Of a DNA stretch of 64,000 nt, positions 44,801 to 56,800 are shown piece by piece. The stretch comes from Rapana venosa (lineage: Eukaryota; Mollusca; Gastropoda; Neogastropoda; Muricidae). The notes beneath the pieces were generated by a model. That model was not told where the DNA came from. It made no database searches and worked only from the letters and a program-made list of their open reading frames with translations. The DNA lies in NCBI GenBank assembly GCA_028751875.1, contig CM054155.1, positions 51,926,535 through 51,990,534 of the forward strand, read 5' to 3'. Positions within the stretch are counted from its first letter, which is position 1. Every line of letters begins with the position of its first letter. A program made the translations under genes and the position numbers.

Positions 44801-47800
44801 TTTCCATCAGGGTGTGGCATTTTAAAAAACTGTTCGGGTTTTTTGCTCCCGCCTGGGCCCTTTAAAACCAAAAACTTGTTCCTCTGCAAGGTGTTCTTCT
44901 TGCCCCTCCTTCTTTTAGTCGATTCAAAAAAATTTTAGCAAGATCTTGCTTGGGGGTGGCTTATGAGGCTGATTTTTTCTATAGTTTTGGTTGGGGATTG
45001 GCCCTAAAAATTCCCCCTTTTTGGGCAGGGGAATTTTATGATTGGTCAATTTTGTTTTGGGCCCCTGGTTTTTTCCTCCCAAATCTTTTGACAGATTTGC
45101 TTTTAACATTGTTTATGGGCGGTTTTCCCCCACTTGAGGCCCCTGCTGGTAATTTTTCTTATCCCGGGGCTTTCCTACTGGTAAGCGGCCCGGTTCTTCT
45201 TCCAAATTTTTTTCCCTCCGGATAGGTTAAAAGGGCGGAAAAAGGGGGTTCTCTTGGTTTTCTGCTTTCTTTCTTAATTATGGCTCTTGTCAGGGGGTTT
45301 TTGGGTTTTGTAAAATTTTTTGACCCGTACTCAAAACCCCCTTTTCAATTCCCGCAGCTTTCTGTGAGGGGGGTTTTCCGGAGCTTTTCTTTCAAGGGGT
45401 TTTATTTTTTTTTGGTTTTAAGTGGGTTTTTTGGTTTCTTTGGGTGTCGTATGCCTTTTTTCTGTTGGGCCGCGCTTTTCTTGCTTTTTTTGCGCACATC
45501 ACATTTATCATGATCCACTTCTCTTCTTTTCCTTTTTAAAATTGACTTTTTTTCAAAAGATTGTTTGGGCCTCCCGGTATTCTTTAGGGGTTTGGGAAAA
45601 CTTTTATCGCGGGGTCCAAAGTTTTTTTTGGGTTTTCCATGGGTGGGTGTTTTTTTCCCCCACCAACCGGGGGTACCCCCTTTTGCTGTTTCTCGGAAAT
45701 GCCCCCATTAAAGTTGTTGGTTGGGGGTCAAATTTTGGGCATTTTTCCAAAGGGGTTAAAGGGCCGCAAAACGTTCCCCCCCAACTTTGCTTGGGAAATC
45801 TCCTCGGGGCATTTGGATCTTTCCGTTTGTCCAAAGCAAAATTTTATACGTGGTTTTGGGAGGGTGCTTTTTTTTTCTTCCTTCAAATTTTTTAAAACCC
45901 CCGCACACAAAGGGCGTGGTCGTTTCCTAGGGCAGTCCAGAGTTTGGGTTTTTTTCTGGGTTGTTGAGCTTTGGGTTTTAAGCGCCCATTTTGTTAAGAT
46001 AAAAACTATTTTGGGTTTTGGATTTGCCGTTTGGCGCAAAGCCAGGTTTTCCCCTTTACTGCTTGTTTGGGGGAAAAAGGGTAATTTGGGAATGGGAATT
46101 TTCTGGGTTCAGGCAAAACTCCAGCAAACTTTTTCCCCTTGGCCCCTTGGTCTCCCGTTCCAAACTACCAACTTTTTTTCCCCCCATTGGTTTTTTGGGG
46201 TTAGGGACTTCTTTGGGGTTTTAAACCCCCCTTGGGGATGTGGGGTCCTTTCTTTTTGGATTTTTTATTTTCTCCCTTTAAAATCTTCGTAAAAATTTTT
46301 CTATTTTTTTCTTTGGCCAAAGGTTTAAGATGATTGCATGAAATTTGTATGATGGGGAAAATTTTTCCCTTTGGTTTTGGGCCCACACCCATGCTGATAA
46401 TCCTGGGGAAGCTGGTGTACAGCTGTTTAATTCACCCCAACTACTTCCTTTCTGACAAATTTAAAAGCCACCCCCGTTTGGGTTTTTTCCTTGGCCAAAA
46501 AATTTTAAAAATCTTTTGCCTTCTTTATCAAAGTCTCACCAAATCCTGTCCATTCCATTCTCCCATTTTAAAAAATTCCCATTTATACGGGGTTACGCCC
46601 CCCTTTTAAAATTTTTTGATTTTTCCGACTTTTTAGTGTACGGCGTTCCCTGTACCAATGGTTATTTGTTCTCTAGGGACTTAAAAATGGTTTTAATCCA
46701 TTTGCGGGCCTTTGGACTTTCCCCTCCCGGTGTTGACCAAGGGAAAGGGAAAGGTTTGGGTTGGTTAACCAGGGCCTTTTAACCGATCCGGTATTTAAAA
46801 TTTGGGTTTTTCATTTTTCTTTCTGTTTTTTCTTTTGGGGGTTATATATTTCCCTTTGGTGGGGGCCAAACTCCTCTCCAAGTTCCCCCATAAAAGTTTT
46901 GGTTTTTTTCTTTTTGGGGGGTTTTCCCCCCCCACATGCAAAAGGGTTTTTTTAAATGGGTTTTCAAAGGATTCCAGGTTTGCAGTAAAAAGGGGAATTT
47001 TTGACTTTACCGGACCTAAAACTTTTAAAAATTACAATCATTTAAAAACTTTTTACTAATTTTTCCCGTATTTTTTTTAAGGGTTTCACACTTAAAACAG
47101 GTTTTTTTCTTCAGGTTTTTTTGACCCCCCGCCCTTTAAAACAAAAATGGGCCAAAAGTTTTTTTCAAACCAATAAGGGACTGAAGGCCCTGTGATCTAT
47201 TCTTGCCCTTTCTTTCCCGTAAAAAAGGGAAAGGGAATTGACCCCAAAAAAGGGAAAGAAAATAGACAAAAAAAAGGGGTGACAAAAAATAAAAAAACAA
47301 AGCAAAACCGAGGGTGGGGAAAGGGAAAAAAATCCTAACACAAAATTTTTCCCGAAGTTAAAGGGGGGTATATTTACTGAACCCGTTTAAAACGGTCACC
47401 CATTGGGAAAAATTTCTTCATTACTAATTTACAACTAGATTCCCTCTCCCAGGCCGGTACTACCTATTTTTTTCCCACCAAAAACCCCCCCGGGAAACCG
47501 TTTTCCAAAAATGGAACCCCACAAACCCCCCTTTTTGGGGGGGCCCCGGGGGGCCTGTTTTGTAAAAACAGGGCCCCCACCAAACTTTTAAAAAATTTTC
47601 CCCTTTTTTTGGTTTAATTTTCTTTTTTTCTCCTTTTTTCTTTTTTTCCTTTCACCTCCTCTTGTCTATTTTTTGCCTTTCCTTTTAGTAAATTCACCAG
47701 CATTTCTTTTTTCCCGAAAAATTAAAAAGATAATTGTTTCCTTTGCCAAAGTCCATGCCCAAAAGACTTGGTAACGGGAACAATTCTCTCCCCAATGCCC

Positions 47801-50800
47801 AAAGTGATCAATGCGCCGGGCCTGATTTCAGAAAAACATTTTTATCATATTACCGACACGTTTTGTTTTGTATGAGGGGTTTCGACGAAGGGGAAGGAAA
47901 AACTCCCCTCAGTTCGGCCACTTTTCTCACCCCGGCCCCTTTATTTTCTCCTTGTGGGGCCTCAGGGGCCGCCGTCCTTTGTCCGGCAGCCCTCAAAACC
48001 CGGCCCGAGAAGCAGGGCCCTTTAGGGGGTCGCCGGTTTTTCAGCGGCCGGGCGGGGCTGCGGGCTGGGGCCCTAATCAAGGCCCGATGGCGTTTGGGGG
48101 GGCCCAAAAACATTGCGCGCTCCCGAAAAACTGGCCCGCAAGAGGGGGGGGTTTTAAAAACGGGGTTAAATTTGGGGGGGGTATGGTGGTGTGTGTTTTT
48201 TTAAGGGGGAAAGGGAAGGGGTTATTTTCATGCACACACACAAAAAATACAAACAAACACACAGACTTACAAACACCAAATTTCAAGATGCCAAAGACCA
48301 GCACACACTTTTTTTAGCTAAAAACCAAAAATTTTCCCCCCCTCTTTACTCTTTAGGAAAAAACCCCCCCCCTTTCTTTTATGGGTTTGGGGGGGAAGCC
48401 ACACAGGGCCCCTTTAAAAGCGGGGTTTTTCAGGAGCCACGGCCAGCTCATTTGGGGTTTTTATTTTTTGTACAGGTTTCCGGCAGTTCATGTGCCCGGC
48501 TCTGCATGGCCTTCAGGTAACCACAAACACTATCAGCTGGGGATTTTAAAATTTGGAACTACAAGGGTACACGCGGTAACCACAAAGCATTTAGTGCAGG
48601 AAACCACAAAGCTTAAAACGCATTGTGTAACTCAAACATTTATGCAGGTAACTAAAAATGCTATCAGCTTCAGGTAACCCAATGCTTCCCTGCAGTGGGA
48701 AACTACAATGCTATCAGTTCAGGTGGAACTAACAATTTCTATTTAAACGAAAGGGAACCACAAAGTATCACTCAAGGTAAAACCCCAAAAACTAATGCTG
48801 CAAGGGAACCCCAATTTTTTATCCTTTTCTGCAGGTAACCACCAAAAGCTTTCAGCTGCAATTTAAACCCCAGGCTATCTGTGCAAGTTAACCCCAGCAA
48901 AAACCCATTTCTATCGGGCAGGGAACCACAGTGCTTTTCTGCTGAAGGGAAAAACCCAGGGGGCCCCCGCTGCAGGTAACCACATGTTTTCAGCGGGAGG
49001 TAATCACAATTTTATCAGCCAGGTAACCACGGGGTATCACTGCAGTAACCACGGGGCTATTGGGGGGCAGGGAACCACAATGTTTATCAGTAGGGTTTTA
49101 ACCCCTTTTTTAACAACTGCAGGGGAAACCCCAATTTTTTTCAACCCGAAGGGAACAGAGGGAACAAAAATTTTTATCAAAATGCAAGGAGAACCAATTT
49201 TTTATCCCTGCAGTTAAACCATTAAAACTTTTGTAAAAAAATCAAAAAAATTTTCCCAAAATGAAATGCGGTTTTTTCCCCCCAGGTTCGTTCTTGGCCC
49301 CGTTCTGTTCATCTTTAAAACTCCCCACGTCAAAAAATTTAAAACGTTTATTTAAACAACCACATTTTTTTGCAATGGGCTCTCAAAAATTCAAAAAACA
49401 GTGTTACTCTGAAAATTTCCTTTCCTCCGGGCAAATACCCCCCATGCTTTAAAGATTTTCAAAATTGGATAAAGAACAAATTCAGAAAATGCAGAAAAAA
49501 CCCGAACAGTTTGTGGGGACCAACCCCCAAAACCTCTTCCTTAAAACCCTTAAATGACCGCGATCGCCCCTCTATCACGCGTGAAGAATGGGTGTTGTTT
49601 CGACAACCACTTTATAAAAAAATTTAAATTTCACCGACTGTCGTTGTGTAATTCAGTTATGGCGTTTGTGCAATTAAAAAGAACCTTGTCCCTGATGACA
49701 GCCAAATGTCCCTCTCATTTTTTAGTCTGGCATTGAAATTCTCTTTTGTCGGTCGCCAGCATATCTATCCACCCCCTTCAACATATACAAACTCCGCAGC
49801 TGACGTTTCAGAAAGAAAAATCGGAGAAACATTCCCCCCCCTCTTGAAATCCCCCCCACTGGTGCCTGTGCCACAGAGAGTAAATATAGGGATCATACCC
49901 TTCTGTTACAAATGTTCCCCAAAAAACGCACCCTCCTCCCTCTGTAAATTTTAAAAATTTTCCTCCTTACTTCCCCTCCGCCTGCTGCTGATACTTGTGC
50001 TCGAAGCCAGATTCAACCAACATGTTGGCCCCCCCGTCTTTCTCTTTTTTTGGGGGGCCTCGCCCGGGAAATTAGCCCCCTCTCTCTCTTCGCAAAGCCT
50101 AGCTATGACACTTTTAAATCCACCTCAAGACAATTTATTTAAATCTAAATTTCCCCCCCCTTGTCTCTATCGAATTTCCCCCCTTACAAACCCATGCCTT
50201 TTCCCCCCTGCTAAGTTTTATGACCTGTGTGTGTGCGTGTGTGTTTTTAAAAAAACTTTTGGACTTTGAAATTTTATTTCTAGATTTTTTCTGCAGCTTT
50301 TCCATGTTTGTAAATCTATTTGAACTATTTTTTATTTGTTTGGGTTGAAAGATGTGTAGGTTTTGGGTTTGAATGCAGGCCCCTTGTTTTGTCTTTGAAA
50401 GATATAGCGCTATTAAGTTCCATTTATTTTTTTTTTTAAATATCTCGGGCTGTTTACTGTTAGAGATTGGTTTTTTTTCCCCATTGGGAAAAACCATAAT
50501 TGTGACAATGATTTTTTTCCCGTTCGGGAAACCAAATTGGACTGCATTTTTCAAAAAAATGAACTTTTGCCGTCTTAAAGTGGGTAGGGGCACCCCCCCG
50601 GAAATATGCATCCTGCGGGAAAAGTTGCAAATTTTGGTCTTTTCACTTCTTTTCTCGCTTCGTTTTATGATTAAAAAAACACTGTTATCCCAAAAAAGTT
50701 CAATTTTCTTTTTTTCTTTTGTGTTTTTTTTATTTTTGTGGTTGTGTATCGTCAAACGAAAAGGGGGTGTGAATGAGGGTGCGTTGCGCTAAAAAACCTG

Positions 50801-53800
50801 CGCAGCCCCCATTTTCAGCACATGGAAAATCTTAAAGAGACATGACCATTTTTGAATCCGATGCGTTTTTGCGACAGAAACTTTGCACTATTTTTTGGTT
50901 CATTGTGTTAATTTTATTGTAAAAAACCAAAGGGGTGAAAGTTTTTTTATTTGGTAATTTTCGTGAAAAAAACGGGATTTTGGGGGGGGGACACGATCTC
51001 CAACGGCGAACTCCAAAGAACCTTAGTTTTAAAATAGCCAATATCAAGGTAAAAAAATCAAACTAGACCCCTATTTGTCAATTTTTGGGAACGGTTTAAT
51101 GTATTCATGGACTGCTTTAACCCCAAACCCCAATAAAAGCAAAGTTTTTCAAATGGGAAATTTCTTTTAAGCAAGGAAGTACGAACGGACTCGCCAACCC
51201 GTTTGAACGATTTGTAAGGATCGTAAATTTTTTTGTTTTTACGGATAAATTCAAAAATGTTTCAAATATAGTATTATTTTAAAGTTTATTTTACAAAGTC
51301 CGTTTTTCGTAAAAATTCGTGCGATCGTTAAAAAACGAAGATTTGAAAAAGGACTTTACGACGTTGCGATTTTCCGAATGGGGCAAAGGAAAAGAAAAAG
51401 AAAACCCCTTTGGCCGATTTGTCAATATTTCCACAAAAACACTTCTAAAATTTCGTGGGGAAAAAATAAGTAGTTTAAAACGTATCTCTATACAATTATT
51501 TTTTTGGTAAGGTTACATGGTGAAATAGCGATCGTATTTAAGATTTGCTGAATGACCAGCCAAACCAAGAGAGATATCAAATCGTGGACTCGGTGTTTTC
51601 GTGAAGCAACTATCCCCGTTTTTTGTTTTTGTTTTGCCAATTTACCTTTGTATTTTTTTTGTAAATCAAAAGTGAAGTTTAGTTTATTTTTTTTGGATTT
51701 TTTATTAGCAATTTTTATAGATTAATGTTTTAAAAATGAATTTCTTCTAGGCAACTATACAAGGTAGATTTGTCGTGCGAAATACAATAGGGCTTATTTT
51801 TATATTTTGTTTTCCCAACCAATCCATTGGTCGGGTCGTCGAGAAGTTTTTCTGGTTACGCTCTGGTATCAGAAACCCCAGTACAACCGTCGCATGTGGG
51901 GGGGAAACCCCCAATAAAAAAAAAACAAAAACAATGGAGATTGGAGAGGATTGGCGCCCCCAAAGGAAACCCCTAAACAAAAAAAAACATGAAAGAAAAA
52001 GGGAAAGAAAAAAGAAACGGAGGTCGGGCCGGGTTACCAACGGCCGCTTTCCATTGTCAACACCGGGTGGAAGGACAAGTCAGTCTGGGTTAAAAAATAC
52101 TTAACCCCTGAGAACGATCACCTTGGTCATGGAACGCCCGTAATTCCCAGTGGGGAAAAAAAATCAAAGAATAGAGTAAGCTTGCCGTAAATGGGAAAAT
52201 TTTTGGGTCTAGGAGAAGAGAGAGGACGGATTTGGTGAGCATTGACTGAAAAAGGCAAAAAGACCCGGTACAGGGGCCCAAGAAAAACATCACCAACGGA
52301 GTGGTTTTTGTCAGAAGGAAGTAGTGGGTGCATTATCCGTCACCGGTTCCAGCAGGATTTTCAGCATCCGGGGTGGGGCCAAGCCCAAAAACCACCATTC
52401 AAATCATGCACCTCATGCCCCATGAGTGAAGAAGTGAAAAATTTTACAAAGATCTTGAAGAGACCTTTATGAAAATCCCAAAAAGGACATCATCATCACC
52501 AAGGGGTTTTTTTTTTAACGCCAAAGTAGGCCCTGACTTCACAACCAAGGGCCCGGGAAACAGGGGGCAGTTTGGAAAATGGAGAGACCAACGACAGGGG
52601 ACTCCTGCGGGGTTTTGCCCCCACCACAGCTTACCTTTCCCAAAACCCCTCACCCCCACAAGCGTAAGGAGGAAAACCCTGGCAGCCCCAAAGGGAAAAG
52701 CCATAAAATAGTTTTTATCTTAACCCATGGTGCTTAAAATCCACTAAAAGGCCGAACAAGAACCTACCCTGGAGCTACATAGGAGCGCCAGGGCCCTTGT
52801 GCAGTGGTATAAAAATGAAGCAAAGAAAACAAGCCCCCAAAAACCCACGTATAAATTTTTGACGGGACAAAAAAAAGACCAATGTCGGGGAGATTTTCCA
52901 AAGCTAAGTTGGGAGTTTTGCGGCTTTAACCCCTCCTGGACAATAATCATGACCTCACCAAAACTTTAGAGGCAGCCCGGAGAAAGTAGAGGAGGTACTC
53001 GGTCGTAGAGGATAAAACCCACCCATGGACAACCAATACTTTTGGCCCTCTGCGTAAAGAGGCATAAAAACAACCCAAAGTTTTCAACCCTAAAGAATAC
53101 CGGGAAAGGCCAACAATTTTGTGAAAAAACAATGTTAAAGGCCAGAGAAAAGGGGATCGTAATCAATGTGAGAATCGAAAAAAAAATAAAAGTAGGCAAG
53201 AAAAAAGGGCCCAACGACCCCTGAAAAAACTCAAAAAACCACTTAAAACCAATATCATCATTAAGCAGCTCCGAAACCTCCCCCAAAAACGCTGCTTAAA
53301 AAGGTGGTTGATTTGTCAAGAAGTAAAACTACCCAATAAAACCTGACAAGGCATAATAGAAGAGAAAAAGCAGCAACATCAAGGCCCCCACTTACTAAAT
53401 GGGGAAAAAGTGGAAGAAGCCACCCGCAGTTACCAGTAGGAAAGTCCCCAGGAGAGCAAATACCAGCAGAGCTGCTAAAAGCAGGTGGCGAAACATCATC
53501 AACATGTTCGTATCTGTAGAAGTTTGGGAGACAAAACAGTGGCCAAAAGAATGGACCAAACATACAACCCCTGCCCCCGAAGGGGAATTTTAACCCAAAG
53601 CCCAAACTATAGAAAAATCAGCTCATCAGCCCGCAGCAAATCATGCTCAAAGTTATTTTGATTGACTCAAGAAGGAGGCAGAAGAAACCTTGCAGAGAAC
53701 AACTGGGTTAGGGCAGGGAGGAGCACAAGAACAGATTTTTTTAATGCCCACCTGATGGGAAAAAAATCTTCACAAGAGAGAATTACCAACTTTATCGACT

Positions 53801-56800
53801 TAAGAAGGCTTTCAACAGAGTTGGCCGAAGCCTGGGCAGGTCCTCAGAAAGTTTGGCATTGAAAAAGGATGTGCAAACCTTTCAAGATAACAAAACCGCA
53901 AACTGAGTCCTTCGAACAAAAGTCGGAGATACTTAAAACCCGTTGGGGTTGCAAGGATGCCCGTTTATCTCAGTCCTGTTAATCTGTTCTTGGGAAAACA
54001 TTATGGAGAGACCTCCATGACTTTCCCCTTCCTCTCCCAAGGCGGCAGACCCCCCAACTTGCGGTTTTTCGTGACTTTACCTCTGGGCGGAAGTAAACAG
54101 AGCTGAAGACTTCGACCAGCTTGAGAATAGGCTGGGCATTGGGTGGGGTGAGCTCGGAGAAAAATAAAGTACTTGTAAAACACGACAACCCCACGCTAAA
54201 ATTTTCATGAAGGCCCAAAAATGGGGAGGTGGGGGCCTTTTTTAAAAACCTTTGGGGACATCACAAAGGAGGACGACGAAACGAAAGAAATCAAAGTCAG
54301 ATAGCCGGAACATTTCCTGAAAAATCACCCCCTAAAGGAAAAAAAAGAGATAGTTTCCCAAAAAAAACAAAGCTTTACAAAGCCCCAATTTTAGACTACC
54401 GCTGTCGGGAAGTGAAACCTGGACATTGATGCTGAAAAAGCAAAGCGAATCCAGTATTTAAAAAAAAATGCCCCTAGAAACTACTGGGATACCTGGGGAG
54501 AAACGAAAAAACCCAAAATTTGTCAAGAAGTCAAAAAAAAGGGTGGGGTCCACAGGAACCCCTTTCACCATGCAAAAAGAAAAAGCGACATGGTTCGGCC
54601 AGTCACCCGCCCCACTTGCCAAAAACAGTACGCAGGGAACACTCGAAGGGGCAAAAAAGGGGAAACAGAAAAGTCATGGATGGACAAATCACGATGGGCC
54701 CGGATGAATGACTCGGCATATGTGCAGAGCCAGGACGGTTTGGGTGGGGAGGTTACCAGGGATTGTTTTTGTGTTCCCCCCGACCCCCCAAGGTCCGGGT
54801 CTGTGTGATATGATGATGCCCATAAAAGCTTTTAAACATTGGTAATAACCCTCCAAAGTTTTTCAGCCACACAAAACCCGATATGGCAGGGAAAACCCGG
54901 GGGTTAGGCATTTTGTTGTGATCTGACAGGCCCGGATCATCCCCGGTTCCCGTACATGGCCCTTAAGGGGATTTTTTTCCCCGGAGTAAATCAGGGGGGA
55001 CTCCCTCCCCCGAAAGTCCCTTTGTAGAGACAAAAAAACCAAAATCCCGTGGTTAAATGCATGGGAATAACATCTTTCGCACACATTAAAACCCTTTCCC
55101 CCTTTCGAAGAGGCCATTTTTGGGTGGGAATGGCACAAAAAATATCAAAACACATGCCAAGTGTTTTCTTTTAGACACCATTTTGAGGAACTTTTAAGGT
55201 GGGGAAAAATGGTCGATATGCAAAATCTCACCATTTGTAACCTTACAGCCCCAGTCAAGGAACACAAAAAATTTCACAGAAAAAAAAACCCCCACTGAAT
55301 TGTAATTCCCCCCATTCCTGTCTTCACTATCAGTATTTCTTCATAGTAGACTTATCAAAACATTTTTTCAGATGCAAAGGGGCTTTTAATGCCAGGAGAT
55401 CAAGAGGTAATAAAAAAGATGAACAAAGGGAAACAGACATTCTTTTTTTTTTTTTTTTGCTGCCTCACTTTTGACGACCCCCCCTCCTACTGTTCCCCCG
55501 CCCCCCTTCAATCTCCCCCCCAAACACACCCGATTTGTTATGTTCCCTCAGGGTCAGAAGCCAAAGGGGCCCATCATATCAGGCCGCCCGGGGCCCACCC
55601 AGAGGGGCCCTGCCTTTTCTGTGGGTCATTTGGTGGGTTCAGTTTGGTGCCTGTTCTGATAACTACGCAGGATTTTCCCCCTAAGTCCCCACTAAGGACA
55701 GTATTAGCTCAGTCCGGAGCCAGACTGATTGAGGGCCACCCAGGTGGCAACCACAACAATCCCTCAAGACCTCCCCGGAACCCCCACCCCCAAGGGGTTT
55801 GACCAAAACCCCCCAGGACAGAAGTGTATGGGCAAACCGAATCTGAGGCCCCCATGAGACCAGAGAAACCGGGGGGGGCCACCGAACAGAGGCAACTTTT
55901 TTTTTTTTTAAGCATGATACAATCAATGAGGATGCAAATGATGTGTGGGAAGTGCTTGTTTGAGACTACTTGAAGGTTGATCCGCTTTCATAAAAATAAT
56001 CCCGGGGTCAACGGGCCCCCAGGTTTAAAAACACCGCAGTGTTGGTAGGTTTTTTGAGAAACTCTCAACTCCTCCCTTATGGATGAACCATGTGTGGTCC
56101 ATTTTTCCCGAGCCCACAGCACCCATCTGGGTAGGGGGCCGGATCCAAAAAAACCTATGATTTTTTGGGGTGAACCCGCGACCCCAGTCCGTAAAAAAAG
56201 CCTAACATGCGCCTGGCGGGCTGGTCAACAGACTTCTATCCCCAAGGGAAAAAATTCTAAAAAATGTAAAAGTAAAACATTGGTTACTTCTGATCTGCAA
56301 AAAACGCGAAGCTGACTGATCTTTTGTCACTCTTTTTAACACTGCAATATAAAAACACATTTAGACATGATTCCTAGTTCTTAAAAGGCAAAATCTGCAT
56401 ACAGGAAAAATCATGTGTATGTGGTCTGATACCATGCTTTTTTACAGTGATGTATACCACCAGGAAACACCGATAGTCAGACAGAAGACAGCAGCACACA
56501 CACACACAAGAACAAAGCCAAATCCTGCCCCCCTTTTGGGGTGAGCCGCCGGAGAGGGAGGTCCTGACTGACAGACTTGAAGGAAGGGAGGGGCCCAAAA
56601 AAAATTTTTTCACCTCGGAGCCCAAGCTGTCCCGGGGGTTTTCGTGCACCCATGCACAGCGCCCGTCCCGGTGCCCTGGTTTTGCCCCCCTGATGGGCAG
56701 TTGGGGGTTTTTTTTTTTTCCCTCCCGTCACCCAAAAAAAACCAAACCCACATACTTGTGCTTTAGTTTTCCGTGTCTTAAGTAAACAACATTCAGCACA

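Noticed and set aside
47850..48140. GC-rich stretch as the missing MPI exon
   Set aside because: Frame by frame it has no HKPEM or other MPI motif that I can recognise; only proximity and GC content argue for it.
55389..55926. Pro-rich 137-codon ORF and its reverse-strand partners
   Set aside because: Lies in low-accuracy sequence, with no recognisable motif and long homopolymer runs.
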